A stretch of DNA of 15,000 nt from Halisarca cf. caerulea (lineage: Eukaryota; Porifera; Demospongiae; Chondrillida; Halisarcidae), in the NCBI GenBank assembly GCA_963170055.1, contig CAUJGJ010000179.1, positions 1,797,101 through 1,812,100 on the forward strand. Direction: 5' to 3'. Numbering within the stretch: the stretch's first letter is position 1; each line of letters opens with the position of its first letter. Below the pieces are notes generated by a model. That model had not been told where the DNA came from. It ran no database searches and was given only the letters and a program-made list of their open reading frames with translations. Positions 7,436-15,000 of the stretch are shown here, piece by piece. The position numbers were made by a program, and so were the translations under genes.

Positions 7436-8400
7436 CTGGATCCATCCCCACAGTGTTTGGATCCATCTCCGCAGTGTCTGGATCTGTCACCAAAGCATCT
7501 GGATCCATCTCCACAGTGTCTGGATCTGTCACCACAGCATCTGCATCCATCTCCATAGTGTCTGGATCCATCTCCGCAGTGTCTGGATCTGTCACCACAG
7601 CATCTGGATCCACCTCCACAGTGTCTGGATCCATCTCCACAGTGTCTGGATCCATTTCACAGCATCTGGATCCATCTCCACAGTGTCTGGATCCATCTCC
7701 ACAGTGTCTGGATCCATCTCCGCAGTGTCTCAATCCATCTCTGCAGTGTCTGGATCCATCTCCACAGTGTATGGATCCATCTCACAGCCTCTGGATCCAT
7801 CTGTGCAGTGTCTGGATCCATCTCCACAGTGTCTGGATCTATTTCACAGCGGCTGGACCCATCTCTGCAGTGTCTGGATCCATCTCTGCGATGTCTGGAT
7901 CTATCTTCACAATGGCTGAATCCATCTCCGCAATGTCTGGATCCAACTCCGCAGTGTCTGGATTCATCTCCACAGTGTCTGGATTCATCTCCGTAGTGTC
8001 TGGATCCAAATCCACAGTGTCTGGATCCATCTCCACAGTGTCTGGATTGGTCTCCACAGTGTCTGGATTGGTCTCCACAGTGTCTGGATTCATCTCCACA
8101 GTATCTGGATCCCCATCTCTGCAGTGCCTGGATCCATCTCCACAGCATCTGGATCCATCTCCGTGGCGTCTGGATCCATCTCCATAGTGTTCAGATCCAT
8201 CTGCATAGTATCTGGACCAATCTCCGCAACGTCTACATCCATCTCCACAACGTCTGGATCCATCCCCATAGCATCTGGATCTATCTCCATAGCATCTGGA
8301 TCCATCTCCATAGCATCTGGATCCATCTCCATAACGTCTGGATCCATCTCCATAGCATCTGGATCCCCATCGCATCTGGATCCATCTCCACAGCGTTGGC
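7436..8400 (+). repeat. 21-bp minisatellite, about 46 units
   Basis: The consensus unit is TGGATCCATCTCCACAGTGTC. Units vary in CCACAG/CCGCAG/CTGCAG/CCATAG and in GTGTC/GCATC. Several units have short deletions (CATTTCACAGC near 7655 and 7840). Units with CATAGCATC dominate the 3' end (8265-8370). Because the period is seven codons, every frame is open for long stretches, giving Ser/Gly/Ile-rich or Asp/Met-rich peptides; the frames shift at each indel and have no gene context, so they are not called as genes. A GGATCC site occurs in most units. Confidence 0.95.
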
Positions 8401-8425
8401 ATCTCCTGGGACCTTTGTCACACTA

Positions 8426-8581
8426 TTTAGTAGTTAAGACATAGGCACAAGGGCTGTATGGCATATAGGCACGAGGGCTGTATGGCATATAAAATGACGA
8501 GTCCCAAGGGTGCAAAGCACCCAAGGGAGAGTGGATTTTATATGCCATACAGCCCAAGTGCCTATGTCTTCACTACTATAG
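8426..8581. mobile_element. Foldback (near-perfect inverted repeat) element
   Basis: Arms of about 70 bp read towards a centre at GGTGCAAAGCACC (around 8508-8520). The outer ends are TTAGTAGTTAAGACATAGGC on the left and, reversed, TATAGTAGTGAAGACATAGG on the right. Within the left arm, GGCTGTATGGCATATA appears twice (8452 and 8476). The right arm carries it once, reversed (8538-8553). The single strand would form a long hairpin. It starts about 25 bp after the 21-bp minisatellite. No transposase is present; a non-autonomous foldback or MITE is the best guess. Confidence 0.8.
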
Positions 8582-8920
8582 CATCTGTTCATGGACTTTG
8601 GGCAAGTGTTCTTAACTTCCAGGAATGTCAAATATCGAGTTTCCGAAGGGAAATGGCAGTAAGAATTGCCAAAACCTTTCTCGGCTACGATGCTAAGTTT
8701 GCTTCTTGCAGTGGCAAAGATTGGCTCCTTTTGGGTTTGATTTGTAGCGTATTTCTTTGGACAGTTATTCAAGGAACATTGCAGAGAGGTATTGCCTGAA
8801 ATCAAAGGTTTCCAAGTATAAACTCACAGCAAGTTAGACGCCCGTGTTTTATTGAATATAAGATCGCTGTATAATTGACCATTACCATGGTAACGGATAC
8901 TATATATTATACTGCTACTC
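8582..8920 (+). other. Region with a 113-codon open frame of unknown meaning
   Basis: A frame at 8458-8799 starts in the foldback element and ends with a hydrophobic stretch WLLLGLICSVFLW. I do not recognise it. It has no clear promoter, splice or domain context and lies within the DPH7 intron. It may be part of a larger mobile element whose end is the hairpin at 8426-8581. Confidence 0.3.
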
Positions 8921-9050
8921 CTGGATCCCTTTGAACAGTGCAGATATCTCGTGGATCCATGGCCACGTGGCCGTCATCTCGCTTATCCACCAAACACTGC
9001 TGATATCTCCTGGATCCATCTTGTTGGAGCCGATATACCCCCTGGTTCCA
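8921..9050 (+). repeat. Degenerate GATATCTCCTGGATCCATGG repeats
   Basis: The motif appears near 8944, 9002 and, as GATATACCCCCTGGTTCCAT, at 9032. The last copy is also the first base of the 1.1-kb tandem unit. The GGATCCAT core is shared with the 21-bp array. Confidence 0.6.
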
Positions 9051-9090
9051 TGGCATGTAGAAGCATACGCATACGCATTCTGAGCATATG

Positions 9091-9094
<4 letters not shown>

Positions 9095-9161
<67 letters not shown>

Positions 9162-9179
9162 ATATATATATATATATAT
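9095..9179. repeat. (TA)n array in copy 1
   Basis: TA dinucleotides broken once by TACATGTA near 9152-9159. Fully self-complementary. Confidence 0.95.
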
Positions 9180-9234
9180 CTGTATACTTCTGTTTAACTC
9201 TGTATATTGCTGTATAGCTCCATATACTGCTGTA

Positions 9235-9437
9235 TACAGTGAAACTTCCAATAGTGGACTCTTCCAAATAAGGACATAGTTTAACAAACCTCTCCACAAA
9301 GGACATGACTTATAATCTCAACATAATTCCTACAGTACATTTTGAACCTCCCAAAAAGGAACACCTCCCTACAAAGAACACATCAGCTGAATTAATGCCA
9401 GCCCCAACGTGTCCTTTGTTCGGAGGTTCCACCATTA
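9235..9437. mobile_element. Degenerate MITE-like block inside the tandem unit
   Basis: The left end TACAGTGAAACTTCC resembles the reversed right end TAATGGTGGAACCTCC. Internal AAGGAC and CCTCCC words recur. The ends are too diverged to be sure. The same block recurs at 10350-10552 and 11459-11661 in the other tandem copies. Confidence 0.45.
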
Positions 9438-9673
9438 CAGGAGTTCTGCACACGGCTGATAGCTTGTATGCACTTTGATTTTTACAGGGTGAAACATTCC
9501 TGGATCTTGGGTTTCTACCATTTTCACATTTTTGTATTTGTGTATGGCCATGTTTTACCATTGCAAAAGAGCCCGATTTAAATCTTCACGGGTATAAACT
9601 TTCACGGATGGCTTCCAATCCCCAAAAACCATGAACATAAAACCATGTGAAAATTAAAGCACATACGGTGTAC

Positions 9674-10013
9674 GATATACCCCCTGGTTCCATGGCATGT
9701 AGAAGCATACGCATTCTGAACATTGGTCTCAGTCAATCGATGAACGCATTTCACTGCCTTAGCAAATTTTCTATGATTTAGAGAGATCCTCTGTTTGAGA
9801 GACCACCCTTGGGATGGTCCTTGGTGAGAAGTTGCTTATAGAAAAGCACTTGTGACCAGCCAAGCTGGCCTTATAGCAGGTGGTCATCCCAAGAGGGATT
9901 CCTCAAAGGGGACTAACTCTGCACGATTTATGGCATTGTTTTCTTAGAGTGAATACTACAATGTCATATGCGTTCCTAATCCTCTGCACTAGTGTATGTA
10001 TCTCAGTATACTG

Positions 10014-10097
<84 letters not shown>

Positions 10098-10222
10098 ATA
10101 TATATATATACATGTATATATATATATATATATCTGTATACTTCTGTTTAACTCTGTATATTGCTGTATAGCTCCATATACTGCTGTATACAGTGCACTA
10201 GTGTATGTATCTCAGTATACTG

Positions 10223-10274
<52 letters not shown>

Positions 10275-10788
10275 ATATATATATATATATATATCTGTAT
10301 ACTTCTGTTTAACTCTGTATATTGCTGTATAGCTCCATATACTGCTGTATACAGTGAAACTTCCAATAGTGGACTCTTCCAAATAAGGACATAGTTTAAC
10401 AAACCTCTCCACAAAGGACATGACTTATAATCTCAACATAATTCCTACAGTACATTTTGAACCTCCCAAAAAGGAACACCTCCCTACAAAGAACACATCA
10501 GCTGAATTAATGCCAGCCCCAACGTGTCCTTTGTTCGGAGGTTCCACCATTACAGGAGTTCTGCACACGGCTGATAGCTTGTATGCACTTTGATTTTTAC
10601 AGGGTGAAACATTCCTGGATCTTGGGTTTCTACCATTTTCACATTTTTGTATTTGTGTATGGCCATGTTTTACCATTGCAAAAGAGCCCGATTTAAATCT
10701 TCACGGGTATAAACTTTCACGGATGGCTTCCAATCCCCAAAAACCATGAACATAAAACCATGTGAAAATTAAAGCACATACGGTGTAC
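9674..10788 (+). repeat. 1.1-kb tandem segment, copy 2 (1115 bp, full form)
   Basis: Begins GATATACCCCCTGGTTCC and runs through a unique block (9717-10013), two (TA)n arrays separated by a copy of CTGTATACTTCTGTTTAACT, then the CAGTGAAACTTCC block to GGTGTAC. The block at 9785-9925 contains an imperfect inverted repeat (GACCACCCTTGGGATGG against TGGTCATCCCAAGAGGG), suggesting a captured MITE. No gene is recognised. Confidence 0.95.
10014..10294. repeat. Paired (TA)n arrays in copy 2
   Basis: Arrays at 10014-10133 (with two TACATGTA breaks) and 10224-10294 (one break) flank a 90-bp spacer containing CTGTATACTTCTG and GTATCTCAGTATACTGC. Confidence 0.95.
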
Positions 10789-11128
10789 GATATACCCCCT
10801 GGTTCCATGGCATGTAGAAGCATACGCATTCTGAACATTGGTCTCAGTCAATCGATGAACGCATTTCACTGCCTTAGCAAATTTTCTATGATTTAGAGAG
10901 ATCCTCTGTTTGAGAGACCACCCTTGGGATGGTCCTTGGTGAGAAGTTGCTTATAGAAAAGCACTTGTGACCAGCCAAGCTGGCCTTATAGCAGGTGGTC
11001 ATCCCAAGAGGGATTCCTCAAAGGGGACTAACTCTGCACGATTTATGGCATTGTTTTCTTAGAGTGAATACTACAATGTCATATGCGTTCCTAATCCTCT
11101 GCACTAGTGTATGTATCTCAGTATACTG

Positions 11129-11210
<82 letters not shown>

Positions 11211-11335
11211 ATATATATATATACATGTATATATATATATATATATCTGTATACTTCTGTTTAACTCTGTATATTGCTGTATAGCTCCATATACTGCTGT
11301 ATACAGTGCACTAGTGTATGTATCTCAGTATACTG

Positions 11336-11385
<50 letters not shown>

Positions 11386-11894
11386 ATATATATATATATA
11401 TATCTGTATACTTCTGTTTAACTCTGTATATTGCTGTATAGCTCCATATACTGCTGTATACAGTGAAACTTCCAATAGTGGACTCTTCCAAATAAGGACA
11501 TAGTTTAACAAACCTCTCCACAAAGGACATGACTTATAATCTCAACATAATTCCTACAGTACATTTTGAACCTCCCAAAAAGGAACACCTCCCTACAAAG
11601 AACACATCAGCTGAATTAATGCCAGCCCCAACGTGTCCTTTGTTCGGAGGTTCCACCATTACAGGAGTTCTGCACACGGCTGATAGCTTGTATGCACTTT
11701 GATTTTTACAGGGTGAAACATTCCTGGATCTTGGGTTTCTACCATTTTCACATTTTTGTATTTGTGTATGGCCATGTTTTACCATTGCAAAAGAGCCCGA
11801 TTTAAATCTTCACGGGTATAAACTTTCACGGATGGCTTCCAATCCCCAAAAACCATGAACATAAAACCATGTGAAAATTAAAGCACATACGGTG
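10789..11894 (+). repeat. 1.1-kb tandem segment, copy 3
   Basis: The same order as copy 2; the only length difference I can see is in the (TA)n arrays (spacing 1109 instead of 1115). The copy ends at GGTG (11891-11894), after which CACGTAGTTCAG replaces TACGATATACC. That junction marks the 3' edge of the duplicated unit. Confidence 0.95.
11130..11403. repeat. Paired (TA)n arrays in copy 3
   Basis: The same arrangement as in copy 2, at 11130-11246 and 11337-11403, with TACATGTA breaks in corresponding places and slightly different lengths. Confidence 0.95.
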
Positions 11895-11917
11895 CACGTA
11901 GTTCAGTATACTGCTGT

Positions 11918-11995
11918 ACTTTTAATCCAGTTCCCTCACTTTATCCCCAATTCCATGCAGAATGAATGTGTGTGGATAAGTGAGGTCTGACTGTA
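11918..11995 (-). mobile_element. Partial MITE, family B
   Basis: Read on the minus strand it begins TACAGTCAGACCTCACTTAT and continues CCACACACATTCATTCTG, nearly the same as the start of the element at 14139-14329. It keeps the inner words TTTATCC and GAGGGAACTGG but lacks the second terminal repeat. Confidence 0.75.
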
Positions 11996-11999
11996 TAAG

Positions 12000-12056
12000 T
12001 CTGCAGTATAGCTCTGTAAATTACTTGTACGGTAGCTCAGTATACTGCTGTATATT
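12000..12056 (+). repeat. Degenerate CAGTATACTGCTGTA copies
   Basis: CAGTATACTGCTGTA near 12038, and a similar word near 11903, match the motif that flanks the (TA)n arrays in the 1.1-kb units. These look like older relatives outside the duplicated segment. Confidence 0.6.
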
Positions 12057-12183
12057 TTCACCTTCACTCCATCCCTCACACTGTCCCTCCTTCCCCCTCT
12101 CATTCCATCCCTTACTCCATCCCTCACTCGATCCATCCCTCCTTCCAACCCACCCCTCACCACACCCCTCGCTCCACCCCCAT
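12057..12183 (+). repeat. Pyrimidine-rich tract with CACTCCATCCCT words
   Basis: About 125 bp with almost no G and few A. Words such as CACTCCATCCCTC recur irregularly, so this is low complexity and not a strict array. It could form a triplex-prone polypurine/polypyrimidine stretch. Confidence 0.75.
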
Positions 12184-13046
12184 AACATCCTATGACAGTT
12201 CAAAGGTATTGACAATAACCTTCAGACGTCAGCTATTTGTGAGCAGATGTTCTTGCTCTTTATGAAAGAGAGGTTTGTAAACATTCGCCAGACATCAAAG
12301 ACTTCAACAAGACCTATGCAGCACTTTTTATTCTAAACAGACACCATCAGCTACCACAGCTCATTCATTCTGCCTGCTTGATATCTGCAGTAGACTGTGT
12401 GTGGGTGACAGCAGACACTACGGCCACCTCCTTTTACCACTGAAGTAATCGGTGTCAGTAGGTGCTGAGGTGTCAGTTGTAAGTGCTCTGAGATTCTTGC
12501 CAGCCCATCTAGTGTGGATTCTGTTTTGGGTCATGTTTGAACTGCACGAGAACCACAGTTATGTCATATTTGATGATTATAATGAAATATGGTCACTTTT
12601 TAAATAGTTTTAAATTGAATGCTATTCCTAAGAATGTGTCTGTGCCACTTCAGTTGATAGACTGTTAATTGATACAGTTGTGCTTCAGGGGGTTAAGATG
12701 ATGTTGTTGGATTGTACAGGAATTGGAATGTATGTTCATTAATTGGGTGTAATGGGGTGTCTACCGTCATCTTTTGTTAATTGACACAATCAATCATTAA
12801 TTTAATGCCAATTGTAATGTTAACAATATAAACATAATGAACTTATTGGCTATTGTGTATTGTTATTCAATCGGTACTTTTCGCTCAACCATAGATACTG
12901 CAAACATTGCAGTTCCAATATGGCAGCATGTGCCGTGTTAATTATGGCGATGTGATGGCAACACAAACATTACCGTATTTTGTCTAGTGTTGTCAACCCC
13001 CACTTCCATATTTGTGATGTCGTTCATTTACTGGCTGAAAATGAAT
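12184..13046. other. Intronic sequence without recognisable genes
   Basis: Mixed to AT-rich intron with no long open frame on either strand and no ordered repeat. Confidence 0.5.
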
Positions 13047-13442
13047 TACCATATAGGTGCTAATTTTCGTGGGGCGTATATTTCGTGATTGAACAACTTG
13101 GCTGTAATTTGCGATGTTACTTTTGTGGATGGACCAGTCCCTACTATACATTAGACAAATAGACTACTGTAGAATCGTTAAGTTATGCGGCACTGAAGTT
13201 GTGCGATTTGACCACCACAGACATGCACTATGCAATTTTTAATTTTGCGATTTTCTTAAAATGCAGTATTGTATGGCATCAGACATGAAACATGGTGCAA
13301 TTTTTATTTATGAGATTTTCTTTAAAATAGCATAATAGCATAACTTTCAACTCTTACGGTATGACATTGTATCTCACCAAATATTCACAATGGAATTTTT
13401 GCGAATGCAGGCTCATTTGTGAAAATTAGCACCAATATGGTA
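13047..13442. mobile_element. 396-bp TIR element (MITE), family C
   Basis: The left end TACCATATAGGTGCTAATTT and the reversed right end TACCATATTGGTGCTAATTT match over at least 20 bases with one change, both followed by TC. The element is bounded by TA. The inside has two related stretches of about 38 bp (near 13229 and 13294: TGCAATTTTTA...GATTTTCTT...AAAAT). It has no coding capacity. A similar TACCGTATGTGC...TAATTTTCAC end lies on the minus strand near 9670 in the tandem units. Confidence 0.8.
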
Positions 13443-13590
13443 CATCATAGGAACTTGGATGAGAGTGGTACACAGTATTTAATAACTGCATGTGGCGTGT
13501 ATGTAATTAAATTTGCCGTGGAAGCCCTGCATGTGTTTTAACGTGAATGTGTGCTCCTTGTAGTGTGCCAGCGTAATGTATAATTAAGCA
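13443..13590. other. Short intronic spacer
   Basis: No feature is seen between the MITE and the 12-bp array. Confidence 0.5.
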
Positions 13591-14023
13591 TGTAGTGTGT
13601 AAAGGAGTGTGTGAAGTAGTGTGTGAAGTAGTGTGTGAAGTAGTGTGTGAAGTAGTGTGTGAAGTAGTGTATGAAGTAGTGTGTGAAGTAGTGTGTGAAG
13701 TAGTGTGTGAAGTAGTGTGTGAAGTAGTGTGTGAAGTAGTGTGTGAAGTAGTGTGCAAAGTAGTGTGTGAAGTAGTGTGTGAAGTATTGTGCGAAGTAGT
13801 GTGTGAAGTAGTGTGTGAAGTAGTGTGCAAAGTAGTGTGTGAAGTAGTGTGTGAAGTATTGTGCGAAGTAGTGTGTGAAGTAGTGTGTGAAGTAGTGTGT
13901 GAAGTAGTGTGTGAAGTAGTGTGTGAAGTAGTGTGTGAAGTAGTGTGTGAAGTAGTGTGTGAAGTAGTGTGTGAAGTAGTGTGTGAAGTAGTGTGTGATG
14001 TAGTGTGTGAAGTAGTGTGTGAG
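13591..14023 (+). repeat. 12-bp minisatellite, about 36 units
   Basis: The unit is GTAGTGTGTGAA. Rare variants are GTGCAAA, GTGCGAA and GTATTGTG. The period of four codons gives long open frames on both strands (CEVV on +, HTTS or HTLL on -), which are not genes. The minus-strand text (TTCACACACTAC) is pyrimidine/A-rich. Confidence 0.95.
13751..13894 (+). repeat. Six-unit (72 bp) higher-order duplication in the 12-bp array
   Basis: 13751-13822 and 13823-13894 carry the same variants at the same places: GTGTGCAAAG at the start, then GTATTGTGCGAAG 36 bases in. I see no difference between them. Confidence 0.9.
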
Positions 14024-14138
14024 GGTAGTATGCGAACATGGTGTCTGATGGTAGTGTTTCTATATAGCAATTTGAAGTCTACGTACATGCCCCCTACCTG
14101 CATAACAGCAGTTCACCTTCCTTGGCCAAACTTCCAAA

Positions 14139-14329
14139 TACAGTCAGACCTCACTTATCCACACACATCCATTCTGGATAAAATACAGATAAAGGGAAGG
14201 AACTTGATAAATGAGGGAGCAGTAGTATAGTGTACAGGAGGATTATTGCAGATTTGTTTCAGTAAAAATCTACTGCAGAAGGTGAGGGAACTGGATATCT
14301 GAGGTGCAGATAAGTGAGGTCTCACTGTA
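14139..14329 (+). mobile_element. 191-bp TIR element (MITE), family B, full copy
   Basis: The left end TACAGTCAGACCTCACTTAT and the reversed right end TACAGTGAGACCTCACTTAT match in 19 of 20 bases, with TA at both borders. It has no coding capacity. The CAGT ends and TA target suggest a pogo/Tigger or Tc1/mariner-type parent (inference). It lies 150 bp before the acceptor of exon 14480-14640, and a partial inverted relative is at 11918-11995. Confidence 0.85.
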
Positions 14330-14479
14330 CACACTTTGTACTTGTGTGAAAATGTCCTAGAGAACTCATGCTGTACCAGCATGTGTGCTCCCTCTCCTAG
14401 CAACAGCTCGCCCTCGTAGCAACCATCCTCTCACCCTCCTTACACCCTTCCTCAACATTACATTATCTCTTGTTTGCAG
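14330..14479 (+). other. DPH7: 3' end of the 8.3-kb DPH7 intron
   Basis: C/T-rich in its second half (CCCTCCTTACACCCTTCCTC), ending TTATCTCTTGTTTGCAG, a good acceptor tract. No other feature is seen. Confidence 0.7.
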
Positions 14480-14640
14480 TAACCCTTCTCAAGTATGTGT
14501 GAGTGACTCAAGTGGCACTGTCAGTATACTCCAGTTGGACGGCAGTGGAGCACTGAGGAGAATATCATCTTATAAAGCTCACAAATTTGAGGCCTGGACT
14601 GCTGGATTCGACTATTGGAATCCTAACATTGTATACTCAG
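14480..14640 (+). CDS. DPH7: DPH7 internal exon with AHKFEAW / YWNPNIVYSG block
   Basis: This 161-nt exon encodes (C)NPSQVCVSDSSGTVSILQLDG, then SGALRRISSYKAHKFEAW, then TAGFDYWNPNIVYS. The segment A-H-K/Q-F-E-A-W followed by F-x-Y-W-x-P-x-I-V-Y-S-G is the best diagnostic stretch of DPH7 orthologues, and the distance from LSLDW in the previous exon to DSSG is close to that in the human protein, so no exon appears to be missing across the 8.3 kb intron. The acceptor AG at 14478-14479 follows TCTTGTTTGCAG. The donor at 14641 is GTGAG. The last G at 14640 starts a codon to be completed downstream, expected to be Gly (SGG-D). The following exon is not found in the remaining 360 bases. The gene therefore continues beyond the window; the remaining WD40 blades are not seen. 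Confidence 0.95.
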
Positions 14641-15000
14641 GTGAGATTTCTAGGATATGCTTGTATACTGTAGGTGAGTTTTCTACACCATTTAGTATAT
14701 ATTTGTATACTCATGAGGATGTTTCGAAATCTCGTCAGGTGTATTCACTTAGTATTGGTGTTCCTCTGAAGGCAATCGCATAAAACAGAAAATGTATGTT
14801 GCATTTAAATTATTAATTTGGTAAATGTCAGTTCAGTCCAATCAAAGAATCATGTTTGAAATCCATGCCGATGAGAACAGTTCATCAGTAGATAGGTACA
14901 AAAACAATATTAATGTAAATTTATTCGTGCTCTTGAGCACGGCTCCTTGCATCTGTAAAGATGGTTTGTAGAGCAGTTCTCTTCAGTCCCTTAGACAAGC
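14641..15000 (+). other. DPH7: 5' part of the next DPH7 intron
   Basis: Begins GTGAGATTTC. The frame of the preceding exon runs on to a stop at 14781-14783, but the residues after VYSG (EISRICLYT...) do not match the family, so this is intron. The next exon, expected to start with a Gly/Asp-rich turn, is not found before the window ends. Confidence 0.7.

Larger units (their letters stand above)
9032..9673 (+). repeat. 1.1-kb tandem segment, copy 1 (short form)
   Basis: Starts GATATACCCCCTGGTTCC and ends ACATACGGTGTAC, like the next copy, but lacks the block that starts CATTGGTCTCAGTC and one of the two (TA)n arrays. The rest, from CTGTATACTTCTG (9180) on, appears identical to copies 2 and 3, including an identical 83-codon minus-strand frame. 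The CAGTGAAACTTCC part is itself MITE-like. Confidence 0.9.

Noticed and set aside
7178..8444. Open frames over the 21-bp array in all six frames
   Set aside because: Same cause (seven-codon period). Indels shift the frame, flanking sequence adds no recognisable domain, and there is no splice or start context.
8458..8799. 113-codon frame with a hydrophobic C-terminal segment as a membrane protein gene
   Set aside because: It starts inside a palindromic element, has no recognised domain or neighbouring signals, and an overlapping minus-strand frame is equally long. Kept only as an unexplained region.
8880..11530. Tyr/Ile-rich frames across the (TA)n arrays
   Set aside because: A pure TA dinucleotide repeat reads as Tyr-Ile in any frame; no coding signal.
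9310..11785. Identical 83-codon minus-strand frames repeated three times as a conserved gene family
   Set aside because: They are identical because the whole 1.1-kb segment is duplicated, including non-coding parts. The peptide matches nothing I know and part of it covers a MITE-like block.
13507..14230. 211-codon Cys/Glu/Val-rich frame and 198-codon His/Thr/Ser-rich frame over the 12-bp array
   Set aside because: By-products of a 12-bp repeat inside the DPH7 intron.

Overview
This window is eukaryotic, most likely from an invertebrate animal. It holds one recognisable gene, broken into small exons and separated by large introns full of repeats. I cannot place the organism further. No bacterial gene, operon, CRISPR array or rRNA/tRNA gene was seen.

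The gene is an internal part of DPH7 (WDR85), the WD40-repeat diphthine methyl ester hydrolase of diphthamide synthesis, on the + strand. Four coding exons are supported: 98-191, 1278-1340, 6012-6191 and 14480-14640. Together they make 498 nt, about 166 codons. Each junction is recognised by AG/GT borders, by exact codon-phase continuity (AG|T Ser, TG|G Trp, TG|T Cys) and by family motifs: ILDMKW, LCLSLDW, AHKFEAW and the YWNPNIVYSG block. The first and last exons of the gene lie outside the window.

Layout. 1-97: end of an upstream intron. 192-1277: intron with two (GT)n tracts, one starting exactly at the splice donor. 1341-6011: 4.7 kb intron with a 274 bp TIR element, a roughly 0.57 kb retroelement-like insertion with inverted repeats and a 15 bp target-site duplication, a C22/(CA)n tract, a 17-bp minisatellite and a 27-bp minisatellite of more than 50 units ending about 60 nt before exon 6012-6191. 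6192-14479: 8.3 kb intron with a second TIR element, a 21-bp minisatellite of about 46 units, a foldback element, a 1.1-kb tandem segment in three copies with long (TA)n arrays, a pyrimidine-rich tract, a 396 bp TIR element, a 12-bp minisatellite and another TIR element. 14641-15000: start of the next intron.

Tandem repeats alone occupy roughly 40% of the window. The long open frames over the 27-, 21- and 12-bp arrays exist because those periods are multiples of three; I do not read them as proteins. The points most worth attention are the near-identical 1.1-kb tandem copies, the higher-order structure of the 27-bp array next to a splice acceptor, the microsatellite forming a splice donor, and the inverted-repeat element with a hammerhead-like hairpin. 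I found no convincing new gene system.
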